DNA of 64,000 bases from Elgaria multicarinata webbii (lineage: Eukaryota; Chordata; Lepidosauria; Squamata; Anguidae): positions 38,796,726 to 38,860,725 of the forward strand of contig NC_086178.1 in the NCBI RefSeq assembly GCF_023053635.1, in the 5' to 3' direction. The translations under genes and the position numbers were made by a program. A model generated the notes under the pieces. The model was not told the origin of the DNA and did no database searches. It worked only from the letters and a program-made list of their open reading frames with translations. The first letter of the stretch is position 1; every line of letters begins with the position of its first letter. Shown piece after piece: positions 22,801 to 31,431 of this stretch.

Positions 22801-25672
22801 CCCAGAAGCCTCCGGCATGCTTGCTCCCAGTGCTGCCTGTCCTCCTCTGTGCCCGCCTCGCAGGGATGGTTTGTGTGTGTCTTGCTTTGATTCAGGGGAT
22901 AAGTCCTTCCTGCGTTCAGTTAGACTTTTTGAAGTTCCAAATAAATTTTTCAAGTGTGGAAGAAGATTTATATTTAGGTTTATCTACTCCCCAATTCATG
23001 GTATGTTGGGATTTCCTTTGAAATGGCCATGAATAAAGCCCATTGAGCTGTCTGCAGCTTTAAAAATCCCTGAGATACTGGGGTGTCCGATTTTCAAAAA
23101 TCCCCCCAAAATCAGGGGAGGCTTGGATTTGCTTGAGGCTTGGCATGCATGTGTATACGTGCATGAGGTGTCATGGTGCCTAATTTGACGTTTCTAACGT
23201 GAAAATTGACGGAGATATCAAAAGGGGTGTGAATTGGGGTTAGGGGTGATGCTTTAAAGGTTAAACCCCTGCCAAAAATCAGGGGATGATGGGATTTACT
23301 TGAAACTTGCCATGAATGTGGATCTAAATGGCATCTGTGAGGGTGCCCACTTCAAAGTTTTTATCTGTCAAAATGTCGGAGTAAATCCCATGACTGAAAA
23401 TGGGGTGTCCGATTTTAAAAAATTCCCCGAAAATCAGGGGATGCTTGGATTTGCTTGAGGCTTGGTATGCATGTGTATACATGGATAAGCTATCATGGTG
23501 CCGAGTTTGAGGTTTCTAACGTTAACAGAAAAAAAGTTGTAGGCTTTTTTGGATTTCAATGCAAGTCTATGGGGGGGGAAGCGGAGCTCTGATCTGGATC
23601 TGGAGCTTCGCAGCGAAGCAGACTATAGGCAGAGCGGAGTGGACCCAATCCGGAAGTTGCGAATCTGGAAGAGAAGCGGATCGGGAGGTCAGTCCACACC
23701 CCTAGTTGAAATGCCCCGACTCCACGTTTCTGCTCACCCTGAAGTAATAATCATTGGATTTTCAAACACTGTCCACCCCATATAAAAAGGGCAAAAGGTT
23801 GTTTCCAAAGATCAAACATACCTGTTAAATGTGACAATTGGTTACGATTGCTAAATTGTTTATTCTTGCTTTTCTCCCCCCTATATTTGCACTATTATTT
23901 GCACATTTTGCACTACTGTGCACATTATCAAAATGTTGTCTTCATATAAATATGCATACACACATTTGCTTATCCCCACCCCATCCCAGGCCCCCAGTGA
24001 CTTATTCTGTATCCTTGGCAAGAGCAGAACAACTTCTGTCATCCTTGGGCAACTATCAAGACTCATGACTACTGCCCCCCCACCCCTTGTTTTCCTCCCT
24101 ATCCCAGCATTCCAAGCAGTGCCCGGCAGCTGGGCCTAGCCAACATTTAAATTTCCCAGAATGCCCCCAACATAGCATCACACTGTGGAAAAGTAGGAAT
24201 TTAAAGGGCCATTAGACCTGACTGCCTACAGCTGATTGGAGGGCTGCAACCACAGCAAGATATGCTCCCCAGGGCTCACCATTAGATCCAGGCCCCTGAA
24301 ACCTAGAGCTGCCTGATTCTTGCTAATCCTTGTTGGTTGACCAGCTTTGTGACCAATTACATTTCCATGATTAGATTCCACATTTCATGAACAGAACGTA
24401 AAATTTGCAAGCATAGTTTTAATAGCAAACTGTAGATCAACAGATGACACAAGAGATGACACTGTAAAAGAGTGGCTTACAACATTACTGTATAGTTCAC
24501 TTGGACTATTTTAGGTTGGGGGTCTAGCTGATGCCAGCCTACAATTTTGCAGTGTGAACCAGTAGCATTACAGACCTGTGCTGGTTGGGGTGTATGTGTC
24601 AAACTAGGCTTGCTTCCGGACTGAGGGCTCCAGGCCCTACCAATCAGAAGGCATTGTGGAGCGATCCCATATTTTCTCCTTAACAGATTTTTTGTGTGAA
24701 AAGAAACAGAAAAAGCTGTGCGGAAACACAGCAGGTTTACAAGTAGGGATGAGCAAATTTATCAATTTCAGTTTCTCATTTTCCCCATTTTAAACTGAGT
24801 TCATCCTGAACTTTGGAGATTTGTTTTTAAAGTTTGCATGGAAATTCATATGCATTTCTCCTAATATATGCACCCTTGCACTTAATTTTGCCTAATATAC
24901 TAATTTTCAAAGCAATTTTCCTAATAATGCATGTTGAATATTTTCACTAAATGCATTTTTGTGTGCGTGTTTATCCATTGTGCATCCATTGTTTAATTCA
25001 AAAACTCCACTGCAAAATTTGAGAAGTGCCAATTTTGAGAGATAATTGGGCTTTGATTATTATATGGTTCAAAAGAGTGACTTTAGATTGATTTGCTTTA
25101 TAATGCAAACTGAAAGAATTTCTTCCCATCCCTATAAACAGAACTATATGGGCCATTGTCTTGACCTCTATAAAATGTTGTGAATGATGCAGGATGATTG
25201 CAAAGTAAAAGCCTCATCTGGAAGTATCCAGGGTGAAAGGAAGGAAAAAAATGTTGAACTCCCTATGAATATAAAAATCCATGGAGCCACTTCTGAGAAA
25301 CAGCTGATTTTATATTTTACAAAAATGGGTGATCAAACATTTTTCCTTTTCTTGCTTCCAGCAGTCCTAGGTTGAGCATGATATTGAAAAGGTTAAGCAT
25401 GGTATCAATGAGCAAAACGGTTGAAAACCATTAAGGATAAAGCTAAATGGGTTCCCCCCCCCCCCCAGAAAAGATGTTTTACTACCTCTCCTTCTGTTTA
25501 CTTGCAGTTCCTAATATATGGCAGTTACTTTGCAGTGATCGCTGGGATTTTCCTAAGCAGAAGCATTTACACAATAATCTCAATCAAATGCCAAAACCAG
25601 AATCTTCTGGAAAATTCTCAGAAGATTGAGGCAGAAGAGCCGGCTACAGAAGTCTATGGCACAAGACTGTGA
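7627..25672 (+). CDS. SLC19A3: SLC19A3-like thiamine transporter, five coding exons
   Basis: Proton-coupled thiamine carrier of the reduced-folate-carrier family (SLC19), a plasma membrane protein with about 12 membrane segments. Coding exons 7627-7776, 9135-9954, 10828-11020, 17334-17475 and 25508-25672 all have GT-AG borders and join in frame to 489 residues; the human protein is about 496. The N-terminus aligns position for position with human SLC19A3 as I recall it. Seen: [18 protein letters not shown] at 28-45, G23, K44, the N-glycosylation sequon N45-L-T, E110 and Y113 (reported pocket residues in human), [19 protein letters not shown] from 111, and a variable cytoplasmic loop near residues 190-255. 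The start has a good context (gccATGG). A site that is GG in human reads LSS here after EAIATF. SLC19A2 is the main alternative, but sequence and the AGFG1 neighbour favour SLC19A3 or a close paralogue such as human C2orf83. A 5' non-coding exon is expected but was not found. Confidence 0.93.
8142..8638. mobile_element. Probable GC-rich non-autonomous DNA element
   Basis: Left GGGCATGTCTACAGC, right (reverse-complemented) GGGCATGCTTCCACC. The interior is GC-richer than its surroundings, with AGGGACGACCTGGAGATGAC and similar words. The open frames here (both strands) have no homology I recognise. In SLC19A3 intron 1. Confidence 0.4.
9135..9954 (+). CDS. SLC19A3: SLC19A3 coding exon 2 (large central exon)
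   Basis: 820 nt from acceptor ttctag to donor TTGA|gtaagt. It encodes residues 51 to 324 (last codon split). It starts [14 protein letters not shown], includes [14 protein letters not shown] and the [15 protein letters not shown] segment, then the poorly conserved central cytoplasmic loop, then [20 protein letters not shown] and [11 protein letters not shown]. One large central exon is also typical of mammalian SLC19A3. Confidence 0.95.
10400..10510 (+). mobile_element. L2-like LINE 3' tail
   Basis: TTTTTAATTTTTATGAGCC, then AGTGGCAGAGAAATGTTAAA and an AATAAAAAATA end. Diverged; in intron 2 of SLC19A3. Confidence 0.45.
10828..11020 (+). CDS. SLC19A3: SLC19A3 coding exon 3
   Basis: 193 nt, acceptor tttccag and donor CCAC|gtaagt. 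It encodes [16 protein letters not shown], then [17 protein letters not shown] and [19 protein letters not shown], matching late membrane segments of SLC19A3. Codons are split at both ends and the phase fits both neighbours. Confidence 0.93.
11040..11570. repeat. Unnamed repeat-like block in SLC19A3 intron 3
   Basis: GC-richer block ending GTGGGCCCCTGGTGGGGTG and GCACCCAACCATGCCTACCC, resembling 536-580. It contains short open frames on both strands without homology. It directly precedes the 3' end of the CR1. Confidence 0.35.
11666..14563 (-). CDS. CR1 ORF2: endonuclease plus reverse transcriptase
   Basis: 965 residues. Apurinic-type endonuclease: YTNAQS (N51), GITETWW (E78), GDFN (D184, N186), ESDH (250-253). 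Reverse transcriptase: [10 protein letters not shown] (482-491), [21 protein letters not shown] (D613), [11 protein letters not shown], and FADD (699-702) with both catalytic Asp. C-terminal end: [14 protein letters not shown]...FKRQLDNHL. It makes the target nick and copies the RNA by target-primed reverse transcription. Complete and uninterrupted, starting 11 nt after ORF1. Confidence 0.93.
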   Translation of the reverse strand: MGDVNFEATMDEGQCTTVQRTAPTESQNSVCNKVGTKPDYKTHGLRCLYTNAQSMGNKQNELELLLHEGKYDLIGITETWWDDSHDWNIAIEGYNLFKKNRRNRKGGGVALYVKNTYPCTEIQADEIESPVESVWIKINGARNKKNMIIGVYYRPPNQGEDEDETFEKQIASVSRKCDVVVMGDFNYPDICWETITAKSGPSKKFLTCMGDNFLLQKVVEGTRGSAILDLLLTNRDDLVDKVAVTGTLGESDHVILEFLIMKETKVERSHTRTLDFRKADFNKLRTIISKVPWQGSLKRKGVQDGWEYLKNEILKAQLQTIPTRRKDRRQQRKPMWLHKKLIDELKTKRDTYRKWKEGQATKEEYRQVAQKCRNGVRKAKAVNELRLARDAKSNKKAFFRYVSSKRQRKEMVVQLLNEDGKLITDDKQKAEVLNSYFASVFSQKRIYDPPGKSEAEVEGAGLQFEIDKQMVKEHLISLNEFKSPGPDELHPRVMKELAEELSEPLSIIFAKSWKTGEVPDDWRRANVVPIFKKGKKEEPGNNRPVSLTSIPGKILEQIIKKSICKHLEINAMITRSQHGFVRNKSCQTNLISFFDRITSLVDCGNAVDVIYLDFSKAFDKVPHDILINKLAKSGLDGTTIRWIHSWLQNRTQRVLINGTFSNWGEATSGVPQGSVLGPVLFNIFINDLDEEVQGTLIKFADDTKLGGIANTLEDRNKLQSDLDRLECWAENNRMKFNRDKCQVLHLGNRNQMHSYKMGDTWLSNTTNEKDLGIVVDHKLNMSQQCDMAARKANAILGCINRSIASKSREVLVPLYSALVRPHLEYCVQFWAPQFKRDADKLERVQKRATRMIRGLETKPYEERLKELGMFSLEKRRLRGDMIALFKYLKGCHTEEGQDLFSILPECRTRNNGLKLKEVRFRLDIRKNFLTVRAVRQWNQLPREVVGSPTLEAFKRQLDNHLSGML
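14575..15573 (-). CDS. CR1 ORF1 protein with SGNH esterase domain
   Basis: 332 residues. An N-terminal Cys pair pattern (C12-KG-C15 and C30-NK-C33) suggests a small zinc-binding fold, followed by a likely coiled coil (36-80) and an acidic linker. The C-terminal half is an SGNH/GDSL hydrolase: GDSLLRG at 170-176 (Ser172), HVGTND at 222-227, DGLHL at 307-311 (Asp307, His310). This esterase-type ORF1 is characteristic of CR1. It probably binds RNA and/or lipid during retrotransposition; the exact role is not settled. No stop or frameshift is visible. Confidence 0.9.
   Translation of the reverse strand: MDGKESLEVVTCKGCAMFVFLPELHMAYTCNKCKLVALLEEKVRGLEQRVSTLQGIREVEEFLDRTVELQQQQEAHEIEEQQPAEAEVEYAEGRKANEEETPWKRVTVRRGIRGRSAPVEPLQLSNRFQLLENETEGQFAEEEVQEAPCNSDQETEGRSTKKKRRVVVVGDSLLRGIETQVCREDPWTRQVCCLPGAQIRDVTEGLPKLIKPTDTYPFLLIHVGTNDVAKQSYKEIISDFEVLGRKLKNFGAQVVFSSILPVLGRGLERERKILRMNDWLRKWCRRESFGFWDHGLRYLEHGLLARDGLHLTRAGKNEFGHSMKNFIRRALN
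15783..15840. repeat. (ATT)n microsatellite
   Basis: About 19 ATT units, inside the 5' region of the CR1. It may be a remnant of a tail or a later expansion. Confidence 0.9.
15863..16358 (-). repeat. Duplicated 131-bp segment in the CR1 5' region
   Basis: 15863-15993 and 16228-16358 are nearly identical, offset by exactly 365 bp, with different sequence between. They sit upstream of ORF1 of the CR1, where an internal promoter would lie. Confidence 0.75.
16640..16830 (+). mobile_element. L2-like 3' end or related tailed SINE
   Basis: AATGTAAGCCTATGCGGCAG, then GCACCATGTACATTGATGG and GTGCTATATAAATAAATAAT running into (AAT)n. Common reptile 3'-end pattern; family assignment is approximate. 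Confidence 0.5.
17009..17138. repeat. Palindromic dispersed element
   Basis: CCTCCAGATATTTTGGAC on the left mirrors GTCCAAAATATCTGGGGGG on the right. Lies about 200 bases before coding exon 4 of SLC19A3. Confidence 0.7.
17334..17475 (+). CDS. SLC19A3: SLC19A3 coding exon 4
   Basis: 142 nt, with a long T-rich tract before the acceptor tttag, and donor ACTCAG|gtaaac in phase 0. It encodes [35 protein letters not shown] and [10 protein letters not shown]. The human counterpart reads FQIAVNLNVERYALVFG. Confidence 0.93.
19590..19690 (+). mobile_element. L2-like LINE 3' tail
   Basis: TGTAAGCCACCTTGGGTCC, AGGCAAGATATAAACG and an (AATAA)n tail. In intron 4 of SLC19A3. Confidence 0.5.
20404..20428. 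repeat. (TGG)n microsatellite
   Basis: About eight TGG units in SLC19A3 intron 4; the short open frame across it is not a gene. Confidence 0.9.
22287..22870. repeat. Tandem repeat, 285-bp unit, two copies plus
   Basis: The block starting CACAGGGATGGTTTGCATTA recurs at offset 285 bp and a third partial start lies 284 bp further on. Copies are highly similar. Long open frames across it are a by-product of its composition. Internal to the hAT-like element. Confidence 0.85.
23080..23500. repeat. Tandem repeat, about 322-bp offset, partial second copy
   Basis: GGGGTGTCCGATTTT and GGATTTGCTTGAGGCTTGG occur at 23080 and again at 23402 with good similarity. Part of the hAT-like element interior. 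Confidence 0.75.
24744..25134. mobile_element. hAT-like MITE, 391 bp
   Basis: Left end TAGGGATGAGCAAATTT and right end, reverse-complemented, TAGGGATGGGAAGAAATT form short inverted ends; subterminal CAGTTT/AAACTG words also mirror. AT-rich, no coding capacity. Flanking 8-mers are only loosely alike. In SLC19A3 intron 4. Confidence 0.55.
25508..25672 (+). CDS. SLC19A3: SLC19A3 last coding exon
   Basis: Acceptor cttgcag ends at 25507; stop TGA is at 25670-25672. It encodes [16 protein letters not shown], the last membrane segment, then a polar tail ending YGTRL (human ends STKL). A 14-nt poly-C run about 50 bases upstream lies in the intron. A candidate poly(A) signal AATAAA is at 25720-25725, giving a very short 3' UTR; a second is near 26388. 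Confidence 0.92.
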   Translation, partial: FLIYGSYFAVIAGIFLSRSIYTIISIKCQNQNLLENSQKIEAEEPATEVYGTRL

Positions 25673-25719
25673 GACTTTAACACCTTCAGGAAAAAGATTG
25701 CCATATGCTTGAGTACTTG

Positions 25720-25725
25720 AATAAA
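25720..25725 (+). promoter_or_regulatory. Candidate poly(A) signal of SLC19A3
   Basis: AATAAA lies 47 bases after the stop codon and before a CR1-type repeat that starts near 25786. It is the first canonical signal downstream, but use of this site is inferred. Confidence 0.4.
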
Positions 25726-25785
25726 GGGAGTTGGGCGAAGTTCACGCTGTATGTGTTTACCAAGTTGCAAATTAGAGGTCAAGCG

Positions 25786-26235
25786 AAATTAAGAACGTAG
25801 GAAGAGCCATGCTGGATCAGACCAAGGGTCCAGCTAGTCCAGCATTCTGTTCACACAGTGGCCAACTAGCAAGCAGGACATGAGTGCAACGGTCATCCAA
25901 ATTGGTCGTTGTCACATCTTGTGGTAGCAATTCCAGAGTCTATGTGCTGTGTGAAGAAGTATTTCCTTTTATCTGTCCTGAATTTCCCACCAATCAGCTT
26001 CATGGGATGACCCGGAGTTCTAGTATTATGAGAGAAAGAGGAAAATGTCTCCCTATCCACATTCTCCACTGTGCACAATTTTGTACACCTCTGACATATC
26101 TCCCCCTCATTATCCTTTTTTTCTATGCTAAATAGTTCCAGATGTTGTCATCTTTCCTCCTAGGGCAGTTGCTCCAGCTCCTTAATCATTTTAGTTGCTC
26201 TTTTCTGCACTTTTCCAGTTCTACAAGTTGTGTGA
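25786..26235 (-). mobile_element. CR1/L3-type LINE 3' fragment
   Basis: Begins with the reptile-typical GCTGGATCAGACCAAGGGTC end, then GTCTCCCTATCC and GTTGCTCTTTTCTGCAC. It shares both blocks with 62508-63900, whose reverse transcriptase frame sets the orientation. Lies between the two host genes, directly after SLC19A3. Confidence 0.75.
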
Positions 26236-28079
26236 ACCATTTTCTCATTTGATTAAAAACATTGTGGTTAAAGAAAATAAGGAGTATGACGTTCCAGCCA
26301 TGTTTATCTAAGAATTACAATTTCCTTAGTAGCTCTGAGCACCTAAAACTGTAGAAATGTGTCTAAGAAATTTAAACAATGTAAATGAATAAAATGATGG
26401 TAGACTCTACTGGTATTTTGATTTGGGGGAAAGTGGCATTTTTATATTCATGATAATTAGCAGGACGCCTGGAGTAGTATTAGATGTATCTCATTCCATT
26501 CAAAGATAGAAAGAAAAACACACCACTGAAAAAATATAATTTCAGAAGAACTCCACTACTTGAGTTTGTTCATGGACCAGCAGTGAAGAGACTTCATGGG
26601 AAAAAAACGACACACTGACAGCTGTTAAACTAGACTGATAAAATGATAACCCTAGAGGCCAATGCAAAGACAATTTGTATCAGGGTGAGGGTAGGGAGTT
26701 GCCCAACTCCCTGCAGTGTAGGCAATGGGAAAACCAATTACTCGGTAATCTGCCACCACCCCTTCACATCCACCTCAGCCAGGGGACTCTGACACCTCAC
26801 AGGGCACAGAAATAAGGGTTTAAGCCTACGTCCTCTATTTCAAGCCCCAAGCCTAAATAGTAGCAATACCAAACGGAAGGCTCTGAATTTAGTATTAAGA
26901 CTTAAGTGGAATAAAACATGCACAAACTTTGAAATAGATGTGTAGTTTATTTACCATAAGGAAGGCGGTAAAAAGGTGTACAAAAATCAAAAGGAACCCA
27001 GAGAAACCCGTTGGAACAATGGACACACCTATTGGAACAATGCTGCAGTCAAAATTAACAAATCAGAACTTATACTTTATCTCAGAAAAGGTCTTCCAAT
27101 ATGATAGGAGTCAGTTCAGGATCCAAAATCTCACAGGCCTGAGAGCCAGTAATGATAAGTAGACAAAGACTGAAGATCAGAATGAAGATGAAAAATGAAG
27201 ACCAAATGGCCACAATAGCCCCCCTGGCTTATACTTTCCTTGCTCAGGCCCTTTACAAATATGAAGTGAGCCTCCTTAGCCAATCCCCGTCTGGCTGTAT
27301 AGTTTCCTCAGAGACAGGTGTACCCATACTCAGTTACACCCCATACTTCCACAGTAATTACACCCACCTGCCCCAATAGTTTTGTCTCATTCAGCTGCTG
27401 CTTTTGGAGTTTCAAGTCAAGGAAAGCTCTGGACTGGGGAAGGAAACTGACAAGTGTCAGTTCAAGGTAATACAGTGAGAGGATGAACCTGACAAGTAGG
27501 ATTTCGACATGTACAGAGGGAATGTTGATCTGTAGTGCTAAGACCAAAGAAAGTAATTAGCAGACAGAATGTACATATTTGTGCACGAAAGAAAAATTAT
27601 AATTAAAAAACCCAACCTCTTTTTGAGTTTGCAAATAAGTTACAGATATTTCCAAGTGTCTTTTCTGTATCAGTGGGGTGGGGGTGGACAGCATTGGTGA
27701 GGGCAGTGGCGACATAGTGAGGTGTGGCCTTTTTTTATTCACATCTGCTAGGTGGCTCTGTAGCCACTTGGGAGAAACCACTCAGAAGCCATTGTTTTGG
27801 GTTCACGCATCACAACAAGCCATCCTTAAAAATGCAACAAGCCACGAGTTCTCAAGGTGGCTTGTGCATGGTTATCAAACCACACTAAAGAAGCTGTGCT
27901 GGGTTCAGACATCATGACAAGCCACTCTGAAACAAAGGTGATAACCCACCATGACTTACTGTGTCACATGAAACAGGTAATTGTGGTTGATTGCATCCTG
28001 ATCACGTGCCTAAGTAGATTTAGAAACTTTGCTTATCCCTTTGTAATAGGGCCAAATAAAAATATAAAGCACCAGTGAT
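26236..28079. other. Space between SLC19A3 and AGFG1
   Basis: No gene recognised. The 27780-27990 part has GGGTTCACGCATCACAACA and CAGACATCATGACAAGCCA words like those of a palindromic MITE. The rest is featureless. Confidence 0.4.
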
Positions 28080-31000
28080 ATCTTTAGTTCAGTTATCTTT
28101 TATTCTTGGAAAAAAGAGGACACATGAGAACTTTTAGCATTGTGTACTACAGCATTTCGACTTGTTTGGGGTCAATGACAACTCAATAAATAACTCTAAA
28201 ATTAGAGGTTGAGAAAGCTTATGCCTTTGTTCCCTTCATTCTTTGTCAAGGAGGCTTTGCTACTTAGAAAGTAGTTCACCTGTACTCAACTAACAGTTTT
28301 GGTTTAGCAACCTACCTGCCATTTTTTGTCTCTTTTGTATCACAATTCCTGTCAATTTCCTATCAACTGTAAAGTGGACACCTTTACTACACTAATGGTA
28401 AGAAATGAAGGCAGAGAGAAACATTTGGTGTAAGAGAGGGGGCAAAAAAGCTATTAGGGTGACCGGGGAAAAAATCACATTAATGCCTACCTCCGTTCAG
28501 ACTCACCCCAAGCAATCCTTATGAAATTAAATAATATTTTATTCACCTATAGCCATGTTCCATGAAAATGGATGAAATACCAAATGAGTTCTTAGGCTGC
28601 ATTCCTATGCCCTTGTGTCCAATCCCCATATTTCCAATTTGGTGCCCTCCAGATGTTTTGAACATCTCCCAGCTTTCCTAGCCATTGACCATGCTGGTTG
28701 GGGCTGATGAGAACTGAAGTCCAAAACATCTAGAAGGGACACCAGATTTTGGATGGATATCATAGAACACAGTGAGAGTTATATAAAAATTAAAGCTATA
28801 TGGATTATGCATGCTCAACAGTGTTAAATAATGCCTAATATGTAAGAACACAATCGTAATTTTAAAATGTTAGAAAGGTCACATCAATTATTTCCTTTGA
28901 GTTTGAAGCGAAGTGAGGGAGAGAAGCAAGATTTCTGCTCATTAGTCAAGGCATCTAGATGTACATATAACTACCTATATTTCAACAGCAACAGTGAGGA
29001 GTAACATCAACCAGGGATGGTGTGTGGCTACACTGGAGAAACAACACCAGGAAAGGCTTAAAACCCATTCAAAAAACAAAACAAAAAAACAAAATCGCCA
29101 CACAAAAGATGTTGGGAAAACCAATCATGGGCACTTGCATATCAACTCTAATTTGGCTCTGAGGATTCATGTGGAAGGCTGTGTATTTGGACATATTTTT
29201 ACTTTCCATTTCCTGAATTTGTACACAAGGTTTAAGCACAAGGTGAGTGAAAATGACAGTCTAATAATAGCAGGAAAGTTTTTGAACTCCTCCACAGCTT
29301 ATTATGAACAAAATAATGGGAGCTTGGTCCAAATTTTAAAGGGGAATTAAAATAGACAGTAGGTATAGGTTTATTTTATTTTGTTTACTCTCTCTTCATT
29401 AAGAGGAGCTGACAAACTAAAAGAAAACACAATATAGAGTGGGATACAAATTGCCTTTGTTAAGCAAGCCAGAACCCCAGAATTATCATAATTAAGTTAA
29501 TCTTTGAACAAAAACATCTGCTTGCTTTGTAAGTCAACACCCTATGGAAAGAACACATATTAAATAAGTGCATATAAAAATCATGTCCACGGTAGCCTGT
29601 TGATCTCAGACAGAAATTGGCAATTTATCACCCACATCCACAGTTAAACTGAACCAAATGGAAACAAACTTCTATCGATGCTGCTATTAAAAAGCAACAA
29701 GTTTAGTGAATATCTCTGCCTTCCAACACCTACAAAATACACAAGATGTGTTGAGGTAAACAATGTCTATCGACTAGCCACAAACTATTAAAATAGCTCC
29801 TTGATCACCTATCTATCAACTCCTGTAATTTGTATCACAAAAGAATTTTAATGGAAATATGATCAAGAAATCAAACAATGTAGCTCCAACATGAGGCAAA
29901 TTCTTCATGAATAGTGTGTTTAAATTCCACTGAAACCACATATATATAAATTATGCTTGGAGAAATATTCAGACCTTTTCCGTATTCACTCCCCTTCTAG
30001 TAGCATATGAAATATGAGGCATATTTTGGCCCAAATCCTTAATTCACGATATTTTATATAGTGATCAGTTTTGCTCTGTCTTTTTACTTTACATATATGG
30101 ATTTATATTTGTCATTGATAGTACTGTTGACTTCAGAATTAGCATCTGTATTGATAGGCCTAGATCAATGTACAAAGTATTAGAACTAAAGGTGACCAGA
30201 TACAGAAACATATTCATGAGACAGGTATATCAGCTTTCACCAAGAAATGCTAAGAAAACTAGCACTGGCATTTATTTTGCAAAGAACTAAATACTGAATA
30301 ACACTCCTGCAGAAAAGGAGTACAGTATCCACTAAACAGGAAAAAATTACAAGTGAGGAAGAACCAATCCCAAGTTAAGGTTCGAGATAGTAAATATGTG
30401 CTGGCTTCAGTAACTCTGTAGGGAGAATCTTTCAGGCTTGTTTCAATTAATCAGGATGTACAATGTGTTGCAACATATAGTCTGGTAAGACATTTAAATC
30501 AAGAAATTAATTATGTTTTGTACTGACCATTTGAAATCACATTAAATACAGTGTTCAGAATAATGACATTTTGATATTTTATTGACTGATTGGTCAGAGT
30601 ATTTCTATTATGCAATAGATGGCAGTTCACAACATTACTGAGGCAGTCAGGAAAGTACTGCATCTATCTTGGGAATGATCCTGAAGATTTAACAAAATTG
30701 GTTAGTGCAAACGCTGACAAAGACATACATGCTTTTTCTAATGTTTATTTTTTTCCACCTGCAAACTGTAGCAAAACATGATCAGCTTTATTATGCAGAC
30801 AGGTATCCCTCTACATTATAGAGAATTTAGGCATGTATAAATAGAAGAGCTCTTTAGGAAAGGAAAAAGACGTCAAGAAATGAATAAAACCTTCAGTTTT
30901 GAACTCATAACTCCCATCAGTAATGGTTAAAATGATGTAGGTCATTCATTCCAAGAGATACAACAGCACCTTAAAGTGGCTGATCTATTTCTCCCAGTAA

Positions 31001-31371
31001 CATTTTTCACATAACAATGTGTTAAAAGTTACAAATACTGATATGCACAAATAACTAATTCCTAAGAAAAATATGTACAGTACTGCAGCATAATGAATGT
31101 GATATCTGCAATAACTTAATATTAGCCAATTTTAATATACATGATACCATTAACATTCTCCTGCCACTGCACAAATTAAAAGATGTTACCACAGCCCCCT
31201 GTTTTGCACATTACCTGGTGTTCCTTGGTTTTAATACACAATGCAGGCTTTTTTTTATAAAGACTTCTTGTGTGTTTAAAGCTAAGGTCAGTGAAACAAG
31301 ACAACAGTGCAAGAGGCGCAGAGATGTTATGTAATCACATAAGAGTTCTTTTAGGTAAAGTGTCTATAAGG
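28080..31371 (-). other. AGFG1: Probable AGFG1 3' UTR (extent uncertain)
   Basis: About 3.3 kb of AT-rich sequence downstream of the AGFG1 stop with few recognisable repeats (a palindromic element at 28636-28750). Several minus-strand AATAAA signals occur, for example at 30578-30583 and about 28090. The mammalian gene has a long 3' UTR, so a long UTR is plausible; the end cannot be fixed from sequence alone. Confidence 0.35.
28636..28750. repeat. Palindromic dispersed element
   Basis: GGTGCCCTCCAGATGTTTTG mirrors CAAAACATCTAGAAGGGACA. Within the probable AGFG1 3' UTR. Confidence 0.7.
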
Positions 31372-31431
31372 CTATAAAAAAGGATTGGTTGATGAACTTC
31401 CTGATGGAAATTGCCCGGCTGGTGCACCGGC
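31372..31431 (-). CDS. AGFG1: AGFG1 exon 13 (last coding exon)
   Basis: Long T tract then acceptor tttag; encodes AGAPAGQFPSGSSSTNPFL and stop TAG at 31374-31372. The C-terminal NPFL matches human. Confidence 0.95.
   Translation of the reverse strand, partial: AGAPAGQFPSGSSSTNPFL

Larger units (their letters stand above)
21036..23704. mobile_element. hAT-like DNA element, 2669 bp, with 8-bp target duplication
   Basis: Flanked by identical 8-bp words GTTGAAAT at 21028-21035 and 23705-23712, the duplication length of hAT elements. The left end reads TAGCAGTGTGATCCGCTTC; the right end, reverse-complemented, reads TAGGGGTGTGGACTGACC then GATCCGCTTC. The ends share further diverged inverted sequence (AAGCGGA words, CCCATAGGATTGCATTG against CCCATAGACTTGCATTG). 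Inside are two tandem arrays (22287-22870 and 23080-23470) and an L2-like tail (about 21980-22050). No transposase frame is seen, so it is non-autonomous. In SLC19A3 intron 4. Confidence 0.7.
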
